DNA of 64,000 bases from Dactylosporangium vinaceum (GCF_019904175.1 NZ_CP061913.1:3286001-3350000), one strand, 5' to 3'; shown: positions 8,846 to 17,640, numbered from the stretch's first letter. Notes: generated by a model not told the origin, from the letters alone. Made by a program: numbers and translations.

Positions 8846-9883
8846 TCAGCCGTCGGCGGCGGGTGGTGCCGCGGTGCTGCGGCGGGGGACCAGGGTCGGG
8901 GAGAGCGACATCAGGACCGAGCGGCGGCGTTTGTCCTCCACGCGCTCCAGCAGGAGACGGGAGGCGTTGGCGCCCATCAGGTGGCCGTCCTGGTCGACGC
9001 TCGTGAGCGAGATCGGGCCCATCGCGGCCACCGTCGTGTTGTCGTAGCCGGCCACCGAGATGTCCTGCGGAATGCGCAGGCCCGCCTCGTACACGGCGTT
9101 GAGGACGCCGATGGCGGCCACGTCGGCGCCGGCGAAGATGGCGGTCGGGGGAGCCGGGCGGGACAGGAGCTCGCGGGCCGCGGCGTAGCCGCCCGACTCG
9201 CTGTAGGTGGACGGGACGACGTCGATCTCGTCGGTGAGGTCGTTGCGCTGCATGGCGCGGCGGTAGCCCTCGGCGCGGACGGTCTGGGGCATGGTGGTGG
9301 GGATGCCGCGGGTCGTGTCGCGGTGCTCGATGTGGGCGATGCGGCGGTGGCCCAGGGCGGCCAGGTGGTCGACGATCAGGGCGGCGCCCTCGATGTCGTC
9401 GTCGACGACGGCGTCGAACTCGGCGGAGCGGCCGTGGCGGCCGATCACGACCGTCGGGATCGTGCGGGCGGTGGCCTCCAGCTGGGCGCGCGGGACGACC
9501 GGGGCGATCATGATCAGGCCGTCCATCCGGCGGTCGATCATCGCCTCGGTGATGCGGGCCTGGGACTCCGGGGTGCTGCCGCCCGGCCCCAGCAGCGCCT
9601 GGTACTGCGTGCCCGCGAAGTGGTCGCTGATGCCCTCGATCAGCTCGGGGAAGAACGGGTTGCGCAGGTCGGGGATGAGCACGCCGATGGTGTAGGTCTG
9701 CCCCCGCATGCCCCGGGCGGCGGCGTGCGGGCGGTAACCCAGCTCGGCGATCGCGGCCCGGACCCGCTCCTGCATGGCCGGGCTCACGCCGTAGGCGTTG
9801 CGCAGCACCTTCGACACCGCCGCGGTCGACACGTTGGCCCGGCTGGCCACGTCCGCGATGGTCGCCCGACGACCGGAGTCCAA
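8846..9883 (-). CDS. LacI-family transcriptional repressor (rhamnoside operon)
   Basis: A 345-aa regulator with an N-terminal LacI helix-turn-helix (TIADVASRANVSTAAVSKVL, about residues 8-27) and a periplasmic-binding-protein-like sugar domain (about 62-335) containing GVLIPDLRNPFFPELIEGI and PQDISVAGYDNT. The start is TTG at 9883, placed 4 nt after a strong GGGAGGG ribosome site. It is divergent from the alpha-L-rhamnosidase/ABC importer operon, and one LacI-type palindrome sits 18 bp upstream of its own start while a second overlaps the operon promoter. It therefore probably represses both itself and the operon until a rhamnose-containing sugar binds; the ligand is inferred only from the neighbouring enzyme. 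Confidence 0.9.
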   Translation of the reverse strand: MDSGRRATIADVASRANVSTAAVSKVLRNAYGVSPAMQERVRAAIAELGYRPHAAARGMRGQTYTIGVLIPDLRNPFFPELIEGISDHFAGTQYQALLGPGGSTPESQARITEAMIDRRMDGLIMIAPVVPRAQLEATARTIPTVVIGRHGRSAEFDAVVDDDIEGAALIVDHLAALGHRRIAHIEHRDTTRGIPTTMPQTVRAEGYRRAMQRNDLTDEIDVVPSTYSESGGYAAARELLSRPAPPTAIFAGADVAAIGVLNAVYEAGLRIPQDISVAGYDNTTVAAMGPISLTSVDQDGHLMGANASRLLLERVEDKRRRSVLMSLSPTLVPRRSTAAPPAADG

Positions 9884-9901
9884 TGCGCCCTCCCGAGAAA
9901 C

Positions 9902-9919
9902 TTGTAGAACGAACTACAC
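9902..9919. promoter_or_regulatory. LacI-type operator O1
   Basis: The core GTAGAACGAACTAC (9904-9917) is a partial palindrome around a central CG, the hallmark of LacI-family operators. It lies 18 bp upstream of the LacI TTG start, consistent with autorepression, and resembles the site at 10017-10030. Confidence 0.6.
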
Positions 9920-9985
9920 GCCGGTGGCAGTGTATCGGAGCCCCGGCGGTCGATACTGATCTACACGATCGGCACGTACGGGTGC

Positions 9986-10014
9986 TTGACACGCCGTCGG
10001 GCGCGACCCAACAT
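9986..10014 (+). promoter_or_regulatory. Promoter of rhamnosidase/ABC operon
   Basis: TTGACA (9986-9991), a 17-bp spacer and CAACAT (10009-10014) form a near-consensus vegetative promoter. The -10 hexamer runs directly into operator O2. The rhamnosidase ATG is 96 nt downstream, leaving a 5' leader of roughly 90 nt. Confidence 0.6.
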
Positions 10015-10033
10015 GTGGAGAACGCTCTACAAA
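10014..10033. promoter_or_regulatory. LacI-type operator O2 over the transcription start
   Basis: Core GGAGAACGCTCTAC (10017-10030) within a 20-bp imperfect palindrome (7 of 10 arm positions match). It overlaps the -10 and +1 region of the operon promoter, the classic position for a LacI-family roadblock, and shares its central AACG with O1. Confidence 0.65.
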
Positions 10034-10110
10034 ATCCGCCGCACCATCCCGAACGACGCCGCTGGCAGGCCGTGGCGTTGAATCGTTTCATAGAGCAAAG
10101 GCACCCCATC

Positions 10111-12711
10111 ATGCGCGTTGTCGATCTGCGGGCCGAGCACGTCCGCGAACCCCTCGGGCTGGGCACGCCGAGGCCCCGGCTGTCGTGGCGGCTGGAGTCG
10201 GACGTCCCCGGCGCCGCCCAGGTCGCGTACGAGCTCACGGCCGGCGACTGGACGTCCGGCCGCGTCGAGTCCCCGGACCAGGTGCTCGTGGCCTGGCCGG
10301 CGCCCCCGCTGGCCGCCCGCGAGACCAGAGCGGTGACCGTCCGCGTGTGGACGGACGCGCGGACGTCGGCGATCAGCGAGCCGCTGCTGGTCGAGGCCGG
10401 CCTGCTCGACCCGGCGGCCGACTGGCGGGCCGCGCTCGTCGAGGGCCCGGCGATCACCGGCGAGGACGGGCCGGCGGTGCTGCTGCGCACGGTGTTCGAC
10501 CTGCCCGCCGCGCCGGCCCGGGCCCGGCTCTACGCGACAGCGCAGGGCGTCTACGAGCTGGAGCTGAACGGGCAGCGGGTCGGCGACCACGTGCTCGCCC
10601 CGGGCTGGACCAGCTACCACCACCGGCTGCGCTACCAGGCGTTCGACGTCACCCAGGCGCTGCACCAGGGGCCCAACGCGATGGGCGGCTGGCTGGCCGA
10701 GGGCTGGTACGCCGGCCGGCTCGGGTTCCGCGGCGGGCGGCGCGGCGTCTACGGCGAGCGGACCGGTCTGGCGGTGCAGCTGGAGGTGGACTGCACCGAC
10801 GGCTCCCGGCACGTCGTCACGACCGACGGCCGCTGGCGCACCGCGCCGAGCCCGATCACCGCGACCGGGCTGTACGACGGTGAGCGCTACGACGCCCGCC
10901 GGGAGCTCGACGGCTGGTCGAGCCCCGGCTTCGACGACCGCGACTGGGCCCCGGCGACCACGCGGGCGCTGGACCCGGCGATCCTGGTGGCCGCCGACGG
11001 GCCGCCGGTGCGGCGCACCGGGACCCTGCGGCCGGTCGCGGTCACGCGCGATCCGGACGGGCGCACGATCGCCGACTTCGGCCAGAACCTGACCGGGCGG
11101 CTGCGGATCACCACGACCGGCGAGCGCGGCACCACCGTCACGCTCCGCCACGCCGAGGTCCTCCAGGACGGCGAGCTGTACACGCGCCCGCTGCGGGAAG
11201 CGCGGGCGACCGACGAGTACACGCTGAAGGGGCAGGGGACCGAGGCATGGGAGCCGCGGTTCACCGTCCACGGCTTCCGCTACGCGGAGGTGACCGGCGG
11301 CGGGCCCGGCACCACCGTCGAGGCCGTCGTGTGCCACACCGACATGGCGCGGACGGGCTGGTTCGACTCGTCCGACCCGCTGCTCAACCGCCTGCACGAC
11401 AACGTGGTGTGGAGCATGCGCGGCAACTTCCTCGACGTGCCGACCGACTGCCCGCAGCGCGACGAGCGGCTCGGCTGGACCGGTGACCTGGCCGTGTTCG
11501 CGCCGACGGCCGCGTTCCTCTACGACTGCGCCGGGCTGCTGACGTCGTGGCTGGCCGACCTCGCGGCCGAGCAGGCCGAGCTCGGCACCGTCCCGTTCTA
11601 CGTGCCCTGGGTCGAGCTGCTCGGGCCGCCGCGCCCGGCCGCCGTCTGGGGCGACGCCGCCGTGGACACGCCGTGGACGCTGTTCGAGCGCTTCGCCGAC
11701 ACGGGGGTCCTGCGGACCCAGTACCCGAGCATGCGGGCCTGGGTCGACCAGGTCGCCGCGCTCGCCGGTGAGCACCGCCGCTGGGACACCGGCTTCCAGT
11801 TCGGCGACTGGCTCGACCCGGCCGCCCCGCCCGAGCGCCCGGCGGCCGCCCGCACCGATGCGGGGCTGGTGGCGACGGCCGTGCACGCCCGCAGCGCCCG
11901 GCGGCTGGCCGCGATCGCCGCCGAGCTCGGTGAGGCGGACGACCAGGCCCGCTACGCCGCGCACGCCGCCGCCGTCGCCGAGGCGTTCAACGACGAGTAC
12001 GTGACGCCGAGCGGCCGGCTGGCCAGCGACGCCCAGACCGCCTACGCGCTGGCCCTGACCGGCGGCCTGCTGGCCAAGCAGGAGCAGCGGCAGCGGGCCG
12101 GGCGGCGCCTCACCGAGCTCGTCGCGGCCGAGGGGTACCGCATCGGCACCGGTTTCGCCGGTACGCCGCTGATCTGCGACGCACTCACGACGGCCGGCGC
12201 GGACCAGGACGCCTACCACCTGCTCCTGCAGCGGGAGTGCCCGTCCTGGCTCTACCCGGTGACGATGGGCGCCACGACGATCTGGGAGCGCTGGGACAGC
12301 CTGCTCCCGGACGGGACAGTCAACCCCGGCGAGATGACCTCGTTCAACCACTACGCGCTCGGCGCGGTCGCCGACTGGCTGCACCGCACGGTCGCCGGCC
12401 TGGCCCCGGCCGCGCCCGGATACCGCCGCGTGCTCGTGCGCCCCCGACCGGGCGGCGGCCTCGAGCACGCGGAGGCGGTGCACGACAGCCCGTACGGCCG
12501 GATTCGGGTCGCCTGGCGGCGCTCGCACAACCGGCTGCACGTCCAGGTGACCCTCCCGCCGGGGGTCACCGCGCGGGTCGAGCTGCCCGGCCCGGCCGAG
12601 ACATTCGAAGCCGGGTCCGGCCTCAGCGAGTACACCTGCGAATTCCGAGATCCGGCGGACGATCCCCGGCCGTCCGAACCGGTGCACCCCTTCGACACCC
12701 CTGAGGAGTAG
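10111..12711 (+). CDS. GH78 alpha-L-rhamnosidase (cytosolic)
   Basis: An 866-aa enzyme without a signal peptide. Order of domains: N-terminal beta domains (about 1-330, including LELNGQRVGDHVLAPGWTSY, the Bac_rhamnosid_N region), the (alpha/alpha)6 catalytic domain (about 400-740) with the family hallmark DCPQRDERLGWTGD, whose glutamate is residue 452, and a C-terminal beta-sandwich (about 760-866). GH78 enzymes release terminal alpha-L-rhamnose from plant glycosides and rhamnogalacturonan. ATG 10111 begins MRVVDLRAEHVREPLGL, the normal family start; the frame is open to 9883 but would read through the promoter and operators. It is the first gene of a LacI-controlled operon with an ABC importer, so it probably hydrolyses imported rhamnosides inside the cell. 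Confidence 0.93.
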   Translation: MRVVDLRAEHVREPLGLGTPRPRLSWRLESDVPGAAQVAYELTAGDWTSGRVESPDQVLVAWPAPPLAARETRAVTVRVWTDARTSAISEPLLVEAGLLDPAADWRAALVEGPAITGEDGPAVLLRTVFDLPAAPARARLYATAQGVYELELNGQRVGDHVLAPGWTSYHHRLRYQAFDVTQALHQGPNAMGGWLAEGWYAGRLGFRGGRRGVYGERTGLAVQLEVDCTDGSRHVVTTDGRWRTAPSPITATGLYDGERYDARRELDGWSSPGFDDRDWAPATTRALDPAILVAADGPPVRRTGTLRPVAVTRDPDGRTIADFGQNLTGRLRITTTGERGTTVTLRHAEVLQDGELYTRPLREARATDEYTLKGQGTEAWEPRFTVHGFRYAEVTGGGPGTTVEAVVCHTDMARTGWFDSSDPLLNRLHDNVVWSMRGNFLDVPTDCPQRDERLGWTGDLAVFAPTAAFLYDCAGLLTSWLADLAAEQAELGTVPFYVPWVELLGPPRPAAVWGDAAVDTPWTLFERFADTGVLRTQYPSMRAWVDQVAALAGEHRRWDTGFQFGDWLDPAAPPERPAAARTDAGLVATAVHARSARRLAAIAAELGEADDQARYAAHAAAVAEAFNDEYVTPSGRLASDAQTAYALALTGGLLAKQEQRQRAGRRLTELVAAEGYRIGTGFAGTPLICDALTTAGADQDAYHLLLQRECPSWLYPVTMGATTIWERWDSLLPDGTVNPGEMTSFNHYALGAVADWLHRTVAGLAPAAPGYRRVLVRPRPGGGLEHAEAVHDSPYGRIRVAWRRSHNRLHVQVTLPPGVTARVELPGPAETFEAGSGLSEYTCEFRDPADDPRPSEPVHPFDTPEE

Positions 12712-12716
12712 ACCCA

Positions 12717-14036
12717 ATGCCCAAGAAAGACGTGCACCGAGCATGTTTGGCGGTGCTGACCGCCGGCCTGCTGGTGCTGAGCGGCTGCAGCGCGGGCGAC
12801 CTCGGCTCCAGCGGCGACAGTGGCGCCGGCACGACGATCTCGTTCCTGGCCGACAACTCCGACGCCAGCCTGTCCACCGCCAAGGGGCTGGCCGACGCGT
12901 TCAACGCCAGGAACACCGGCGTCACGGTGAAGGTGGAGACCCGTCCGCAGGGCGGTGAGGGCGACAACATCGTCAAGACGCGACTGTCCACAGGGGACAT
13001 GGCCGACGTCTTCATGTACAACTCCGGCTCCCTGTTCACCGCGCTCAAGCCGGAGCAGAACCTGGTGGCGCTGGACGACCAGCCCTACGTCGGCGACCTG
13101 GACGCCACGTTCAAGTCCACGGTCTCGGCCGGTGGCAAGCTCTACGGGGTGCCGTTCGGCGGCGCGACCGGCGGCGGCATCCTCTACAACAAGGCCGTGT
13201 ACGCGAAGCTCGGCCTGCAGGTGCCGAAGACCTGGGCCGACTTCATGGCCAACAACGCCAGGATCAAGGCGGCCGGGATCGCCCCGGTCGTGCAGACCTA
13301 CCAGGACACGTGGACGTCGCAGCTGATCGTGCTGGCCGACTTCCACAACGTGGCCGCGGCCCAGCCGGACTTCGCCGAGCAGTACACCGCGGGCAAGGCC
13401 AAGTATGCGACCACCCCGGCCGCGCTCAAGAGCTTCCAGCGCCTGCAGGAGGTGCACGACGCCGGGTACCTCACCACCGACTTCGCCTCCACCAAGCTCG
13501 AGGCCGGCATCAAGCACCTGGCCGACGGCGAGGCCGCGCACTACCCGATGCTGACGTTCGCCGTCGGCACCATCCAGTCGCAGGCGCCGGGGAAGATGCA
13601 GGACATCGGCTTCTTCGCGCTGCCCGGTGACGACGCGGGCAAGAACGGGCTCACCGTGTGGGAGCCGGCCGCCGTCTACGTCCCGAAGACCACGACCGGC
13701 AAGAAGCTCGACGCGGTCCGCCGGTTCGTGGCGTTCGTGGCGAGCAAGGACGGCTGCGACGCGATGGCGAAGGCCACGACGCCGTTCGGGCCGTTCCTGG
13801 TGAAGGGCTGCTCGCTCCCGGCCGACGTGGCCGCCCCGATCAAGGACATGCAGCCGTACTTCGACAGCGGCGCCAACAGCCCGGCCCTGGAGTTCCTGTC
13901 GCCGGTGAAGGGCCCGTCGCTGGAGCAGATCACCGTCGAGGTCGGCTCGGGCATCCGCAAGGCGGCCGACGCCGCGGCGCTCTACGACCAGGACGTCAGG
14001 AAGCAGGCCCAGCAGCTCGGCCTGCCCGGGTGGTAG
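12717..14036 (+). CDS. ABC sugar importer, substrate-binding lipoprotein
   Basis: A 439-aa carbohydrate-uptake (CUT1-type) binding protein. The signal peptide ends in the lipobox LSGC with the lipidated cysteine at residue 24. The mature part shows the cluster of family 1 solute-binding proteins, for example TISFLADNSDASLSTAKGLADAFNARN, GVPFGGATGGGILYNKAVYAKLGL and KMQDIGFFALPGDDAG. It is anchored outside the membrane and delivers an oligosaccharide to the two permeases that follow. A GAGGAG ribosome site overlaps the rhamnosidase stop region and the gene begins 5 nt after that stop, so it is clearly in the same operon. The ligand is probably a rhamnose-containing glycoside, inferred from context. 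Confidence 0.92.
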   Translation: MPKKDVHRACLAVLTAGLLVLSGCSAGDLGSSGDSGAGTTISFLADNSDASLSTAKGLADAFNARNTGVTVKVETRPQGGEGDNIVKTRLSTGDMADVFMYNSGSLFTALKPEQNLVALDDQPYVGDLDATFKSTVSAGGKLYGVPFGGATGGGILYNKAVYAKLGLQVPKTWADFMANNARIKAAGIAPVVQTYQDTWTSQLIVLADFHNVAAAQPDFAEQYTAGKAKYATTPAALKSFQRLQEVHDAGYLTTDFASTKLEAGIKHLADGEAAHYPMLTFAVGTIQSQAPGKMQDIGFFALPGDDAGKNGLTVWEPAAVYVPKTTTGKKLDAVRRFVAFVASKDGCDAMAKATTPFGPFLVKGCSLPADVAAPIKDMQPYFDSGANSPALEFLSPVKGPSLEQITVEVGSGIRKAADAAALYDQDVRKQAQQLGLPGW

Positions 14037-14038
14037 CA

Positions 14039-14896
14039 GTGCGCAGGAGCCCCTATCCGTACTGGTTCTACCTGCCGGCGGCGCTCGTCTACGGCGTGCT
14101 GTTCCTGGTGCCGACGGTCGCGTCGTTCTGGTTCAGCCTGACCCGCTGGAGCCTGTTCGACGCGCACTTCATCGGCCTGGACAACTTCCGGCAGTTCTTC
14201 GCCGAGCCCGCGCTGGTGCAGGGCTTCACCAACACCATCGTCTACGCCGTTGTCACCTGCGCGCTGAAGGTGGTGCTGGGGCTGCTGCTGGCGGTGCTGC
14301 TCACCTCGCGGCTGTCCGCCCGCGGCTACCTGCGCTCGGTCGTGTTCTTCCCGGTCCTGGTCAGCACCATCGGCGTCGGCCTGACGTTCACGGTGCTCAT
14401 GGACCCGCAGCACGGGCTGATCAACGAATCGCTCGGGGCCGTCGGCATCGACGGCCCCGGGTGGCTCACCGATCCCAGGTACGCGCTGCTGTCGGTGGCG
14501 CTCGTCGACGTGTGGAAGGGCGTCGGCCTGGCCACGCTCATCTACATCGCCGGGATCGTGTCGATCCCGCAGGAGTACTTCGAGGCGGCGAAGGTCGACG
14601 GGGCGGGCGGCCGGCAGCACTTCCGGCACATCGTCCTGCCGCTGGCCCGCCCGGCGACCGTCACCGTCATCATCCTGTCGTTGATCGGGGGGCTGCGCTC
14701 GTTCGACCTGATCTGGGCGATGACCCGCGGCGGCCCGGGTTTCACGTCCGACGTCATCGCCTCGGTCATCTACAAGCAGTACCAGAGCGGCTTCTACGGC
14801 CTTTCGACGGCGGGCAACGTCGTGCTGTTCCTCGTCGTCACCGCGTTGGTGCTGCCGCTCTACTGGGTGCTCAATCGGAACGAGACCGAAGCATGA
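14039..14896 (+). CDS. ABC sugar importer permease 1 (MalF/UgpA type)
   Basis: A 285-aa CUT1 permease with six predicted membrane helices (first YWFYLPAALVYGVLFLVPTVASFWF). The cytoplasmic EAA loop reads EYFEAAKVDGAGGRQHFRHIVLP at about residues 178-200 and mediates contact with the ATPase. The GTG at 14039 starts 2 nt after the binding-protein stop, so translation is coupled. No ATP-binding subunit is encoded here; importers of this class in actinomycetes often borrow one shared MsiK-type ATPase, which is presumably located elsewhere. Confidence 0.92.
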   Translation: MRRSPYPYWFYLPAALVYGVLFLVPTVASFWFSLTRWSLFDAHFIGLDNFRQFFAEPALVQGFTNTIVYAVVTCALKVVLGLLLAVLLTSRLSARGYLRSVVFFPVLVSTIGVGLTFTVLMDPQHGLINESLGAVGIDGPGWLTDPRYALLSVALVDVWKGVGLATLIYIAGIVSIPQEYFEAAKVDGAGGRQHFRHIVLPLARPATVTVIILSLIGGLRSFDLIWAMTRGGPGFTSDVIASVIYKQYQSGFYGLSTAGNVVLFLVVTALVLPLYWVLNRNETEA

Positions 14897-15711
14897 GACG
14901 GCATGTGTACGGCGGGATCGCGATCCTGGTGTCGGGGGTCGTCTTCCTCGTGCCGTTCCTGTTCATCGTCCTCAATGCGGTGAAGGACCGGCAGGACGCG
15001 GCGCTGCCCGCGTTCAGCTGGCCGAAGCACTTCCAGCCGTGGCGGAACCTGGTCGACGTGATCGAGGCCCGCGACTACATGCTGGTGATCGCGTTCATCA
15101 ACAGCACCGTGCTGACGGTCCTCAGCGTGCTCGCGATGGTGGTGCTGGCCGCCATGGTCGCATTCGTGCTGCAGCGCCGCCGCAGCCGCTGGAACCGCCT
15201 GATCGACCTGCTGGTGCTGTCCGGGCTGATCATCCCGCCGGCCGTGGTGCCGACGATCTGGGTGCTGCAGGGCCTCGGGCTGTTCAAGACCATGGCCGGG
15301 CTGATCCTCGTCGAGATCGCGTTCGGGCTCTCGTTCAGCATCCTGCTCTTCCGGGCCTTCATCGCCACGATCCCGCGGGAGCTCGACGAGGCCGCGACGA
15401 TCGACGGCGCCGGGCCGCTGCGGCTGTTCTTCCGGGTCGTGCTGCCGCTGCTGCGCCCGGTCGCGATCACCACGGTGGTCGTGCAGTCGGTGGCGGTGTT
15501 CAACGACTTCACCAACCCGCTGTACTTCCTGCCCGGCGACCAGAACGCGACGGTGCAGCTGACCCTCTACAACTTCAACAGCCAGTACACCTCGCAGTAC
15601 AACCTCCTGTTCATGAACATCCTGCTCATCACCGTCCCACCATTGATCATGTTCATGTTCTTCAACCGGCAGATCGTGGCCGGGATGACCTCGGGCGCGG
15701 TCAAGGGCTGA
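14893..15711 (+). CDS. ABC sugar importer permease 2 (MalG/UgpE type)
   Basis: A 272-aa permease with six predicted membrane helices and the EAA loop ELDEAATIDGAGPLRLFFRVVLP (about residues 164-186). It pairs with the upstream permease to form the channel of a CUT1 sugar importer. The ATG overlaps the preceding TGA as ATGA (14893-14896), which indicates translational coupling. It is the last gene of the rhamnosidase operon; a near-perfect 20-bp palindrome that can fold as a hairpin lies 15 nt after its stop. Confidence 0.92.
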   Translation: MRRHVYGGIAILVSGVVFLVPFLFIVLNAVKDRQDAALPAFSWPKHFQPWRNLVDVIEARDYMLVIAFINSTVLTVLSVLAMVVLAAMVAFVLQRRRSRWNRLIDLLVLSGLIIPPAVVPTIWVLQGLGLFKTMAGLILVEIAFGLSFSILLFRAFIATIPRELDEAATIDGAGPLRLFFRVVLPLLRPVAITTVVVQSVAVFNDFTNPLYFLPGDQNATVQLTLYNFNSQYTSQYNLLFMNILLITVPPLIMFMFFNRQIVAGMTSGAVKG

Positions 15712-15726
15712 CCGGATGATCGGCTG

Positions 15727-15746
15727 CGCCATCCGGCCGGGTGGCG
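15727..15746 (+). terminator. Hairpin after ABC importer operon
   Basis: CGCCATCCGG and CCGGGTGGCG pair at 9 of 10 positions and abut directly, forming a strong GC hairpin 15 nt after the permease stop. No U-tract follows. It is a likely factor-independent or processing terminator for the operon. Confidence 0.45.
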
Positions 15747-15795
15747 TAGCCCGGGCGGATGGAACAGGTGGCAGGCCATCGGCGGCGGTCATCGT

Positions 15796-15828
15796 TCGCG
15801 GTACCGTGTGACGATCCGAGTACCGCGA
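15796..15828. promoter_or_regulatory. Inverted repeat upstream of MEDS-STAS gene
   Basis: TCGCGGTAC (15796-15804) and GTACCGCGA (15820-15828) are perfect 9-bp inverted arms separated by 15 nt, ending 13 nt before the GTG of the MEDS-STAS gene. It could be a regulator site or a 5'-leader hairpin near the ribosome site. Confidence 0.45.
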
Positions 15829-15841
15829 GTGAGGTGGCAGC

Positions 15842-16678
15842 GTGGTGGGCACCGCGACCCTGGCCGGCCTGCAGGCGGGTGACCACGTCTGCGTCCCGTT
15901 CCACGGCGCACGGGTCCGCGGGCAGCTCATGGAGCAGTTCGTCCGGACCGGCCTGGACGAGGGCGACAAGATCATCTGCTGCACGGTGGCGGACGATCCG
16001 GAGCGGCTGACCGCCGCGCTCGTCGCCGCCGACAGCCGGGCCGCGGACGCGCTGCGCGACGGGCGGCTGCAGATCGGCAGCGCCGCCGAGAGCTACCTCG
16101 CCTCGGGCCGCTTCGACGCCGAGCAGGTCGCCCACGACCTGCGCCGGCTGATCTGGCGGGCCCGGCGCGAGGGCCACCCGGGCATCCGGGTGATCGCCGA
16201 CATGGCCTGGGCGACCGGGAGCGTGCCCGGCACCGACCGGCTGGCCTGGTACGAGGCCGAGGTCAACCGGGTCTTCGCCGGCGGCTTCGCCAGCGGGGTC
16301 TGCCTGTATGACCGGGGCGCGTTCACGCCGGTCCGGCTGCGCCGGTACATCGGCACCCACCCGGGCACCGCCGAGCCGGGCGACCCCCAGCCGCCGCAGC
16401 TGCGGATGCGCCACACCGCGCAGCCGCGCGGGCTGGCCCTGACCGGCGAGGCCGACATCGCCAACCGGGCCGCGCTCATCGCCGTCCTCGACGGGCTGCG
16501 GGCCGACCTGCCGGGCGACGACCCGCTCACCGTCGACCTGTCCGCGCTGACCTTCGCCGACGTCGGCGCGGCCGCCGCGATCGTGCGCCTGGCCCGGCGC
16601 GAGCGCGGCCTGCTGATCACCGGCGCGAGCCGGCGCCTGGCCGGGCTGCTCGACCTCGTCCGGCAGGTGGACGCGTGA
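15842..16678 (+). CDS. MEDS-domain sensor fused to STAS (anti-anti-sigma-like) domain
   Basis: A 278-aa cytosolic protein. The N-terminal part (about 1-165) is a MEDS domain (DcmR-type sensory domain) with the GDHVCVPFHG opening and the DKIICCTVADD strand. The C-terminal part (about 190-278) is a STAS domain with LALTGEADIANRAAL and LTVDLSALTFADVGAAAAIV, the region where a phosphorylatable Ser/Thr normally sits (here the position is LTFAD, without an obvious serine). Such proteins act in partner-switching control of sigma factors. The gene overlaps the following MEDS-ATPase gene by GTGA (16675-16678), so the two proteins are probably partners. The GTG at 15842 directly follows a GAGGTGGCAGC ribosome site. 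Confidence 0.8.
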   Translation: MVGTATLAGLQAGDHVCVPFHGARVRGQLMEQFVRTGLDEGDKIICCTVADDPERLTAALVAADSRAADALRDGRLQIGSAAESYLASGRFDAEQVAHDLRRLIWRARREGHPGIRVIADMAWATGSVPGTDRLAWYEAEVNRVFAGGFASGVCLYDRGAFTPVRLRRYIGTHPGTAEPGDPQPPQLRMRHTAQPRGLALTGEADIANRAALIAVLDGLRADLPGDDPLTVDLSALTFADVGAAAAIVRLARRERGLLITGASRRLAGLLDLVRQVDA

Positions 16679-17625
16679 GGAGCGGCGCCCCGGCGGGGCG
16701 GCCCGGCTTCTTCCACGAGGCCGCGTTCTACTCCTCCGACGAGGAGTTCCTGGCGATCGTCGCGCCGTTCCTGGCCGGGGGCCTGGCCGCCGGGGAGCCG
16801 ACCGTCGCCGCGTTCAACCCGCACTTCACGGGGCTGCTGCGGGCCGCGCCCGGGCTCGGCGGGGTGCGGTTCCTGGACGGCGAGGAGCACTACACCCGCC
16901 CGGCCACCGCCATCCACCGCTACCGCGGGCTGGTCGCCGGCCTCGTCGCCGCCGGGGCCGAGCAGGTCCGGGTGGCCGGGGAGGTCCCGCACCCGGGCGT
17001 GGGCGTGCCGTGGGACTGGTGGGCCCGCTACGAGGCGGTGATCAACCACGCCTACGACGAGCTGCCGCTCTGGGGCCTGTGCCCCTACGACGTGCGCATC
17101 TGCCCGCCGGACGTCATCGCGCAGGTCCGGCGTACCCACCCGTATGTCGCGAACACCGCCGGGCACCACCCCAACCCGGACTTCGCCGACCCGGAGGAGT
17201 TCCTGCGCAACCGGCCCTCGGCGTGGCGGGACCCCCTGGAGCGGACCCCGCCGCGGGCGCACCTCACCGACCCGATGCCGGCCGAGCTGCGTGCGGCCGT
17301 CATCGCGGCCGGCGAGCACAGTGCGATACCCCCGCAGGATCTGCGGGGTCTCGTGCTGGCCGCGACGGAGGTCGTCACCAACGCCCTCGTGCACGGCGCA
17401 CCGCCGGTCGACGCCCGGGTCTGGGCCGCCGAGCGCCGGGTCCTGGTCACGGTGGCCGACGCCGGCCCCGGCCCGCGCAGCCCGCTCGTGGGCCTGCGCC
17501 CGGTCCGCACCCCGACCGGCGGCCTCGGGCTGTGGATCGCCCACCAGATCTGCGCCCACGTCGACCTGCGCCACGAGCAGGGCCGCTTCACCGTCCGCCT
17601 GCTGGCCGGCTCGCCGGAGCCGTGA
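16675..17625 (+). CDS. MEDS-domain sensor with RsbW-like histidine-kinase-type ATPase domain
   Basis: A 316-aa cytosolic protein. Residues about 10-190 form a MEDS sensory domain (FFHEAAFYSSDEEFL, PWDWWARYEAVINHAYDELPLWGLCPYDV). Residues about 200-316 form a HATPase_c domain with the N-box VLAATEVVTNALVHGA and the G1 region VTVADAGPGPRSP, plus GGLGLWIAHQIC. It lacks a phospho-acceptor histidine domain, as in anti-sigma kinases of the RsbW/SpoIIAB type. The adjacent coupled STAS protein would be its natural partner, so the pair resembles a compact stress-sensing partner switch with a MEDS sensor on each side. No sigma factor is encoded nearby. Confidence 0.8.
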   Translation: MRSGAPAGRPGFFHEAAFYSSDEEFLAIVAPFLAGGLAAGEPTVAAFNPHFTGLLRAAPGLGGVRFLDGEEHYTRPATAIHRYRGLVAGLVAAGAEQVRVAGEVPHPGVGVPWDWWARYEAVINHAYDELPLWGLCPYDVRICPPDVIAQVRRTHPYVANTAGHHPNPDFADPEEFLRNRPSAWRDPLERTPPRAHLTDPMPAELRAAVIAAGEHSAIPPQDLRGLVLAATEVVTNALVHGAPPVDARVWAAERRVLVTVADAGPGPRSPLVGLRPVRTPTGGLGLWIAHQICAHVDLRHEQGRFTVRLLAGSPEP

Positions 17626-17640
17626 GCGGGGCGCCGGTGC

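Noticed and set aside
10027..12744. Long minus-strand open frame opposite the rhamnosidase
   Set aside because: Composition typical of antisense frames in high-GC DNA; the plus strand carries the GH78 motif and operon context.
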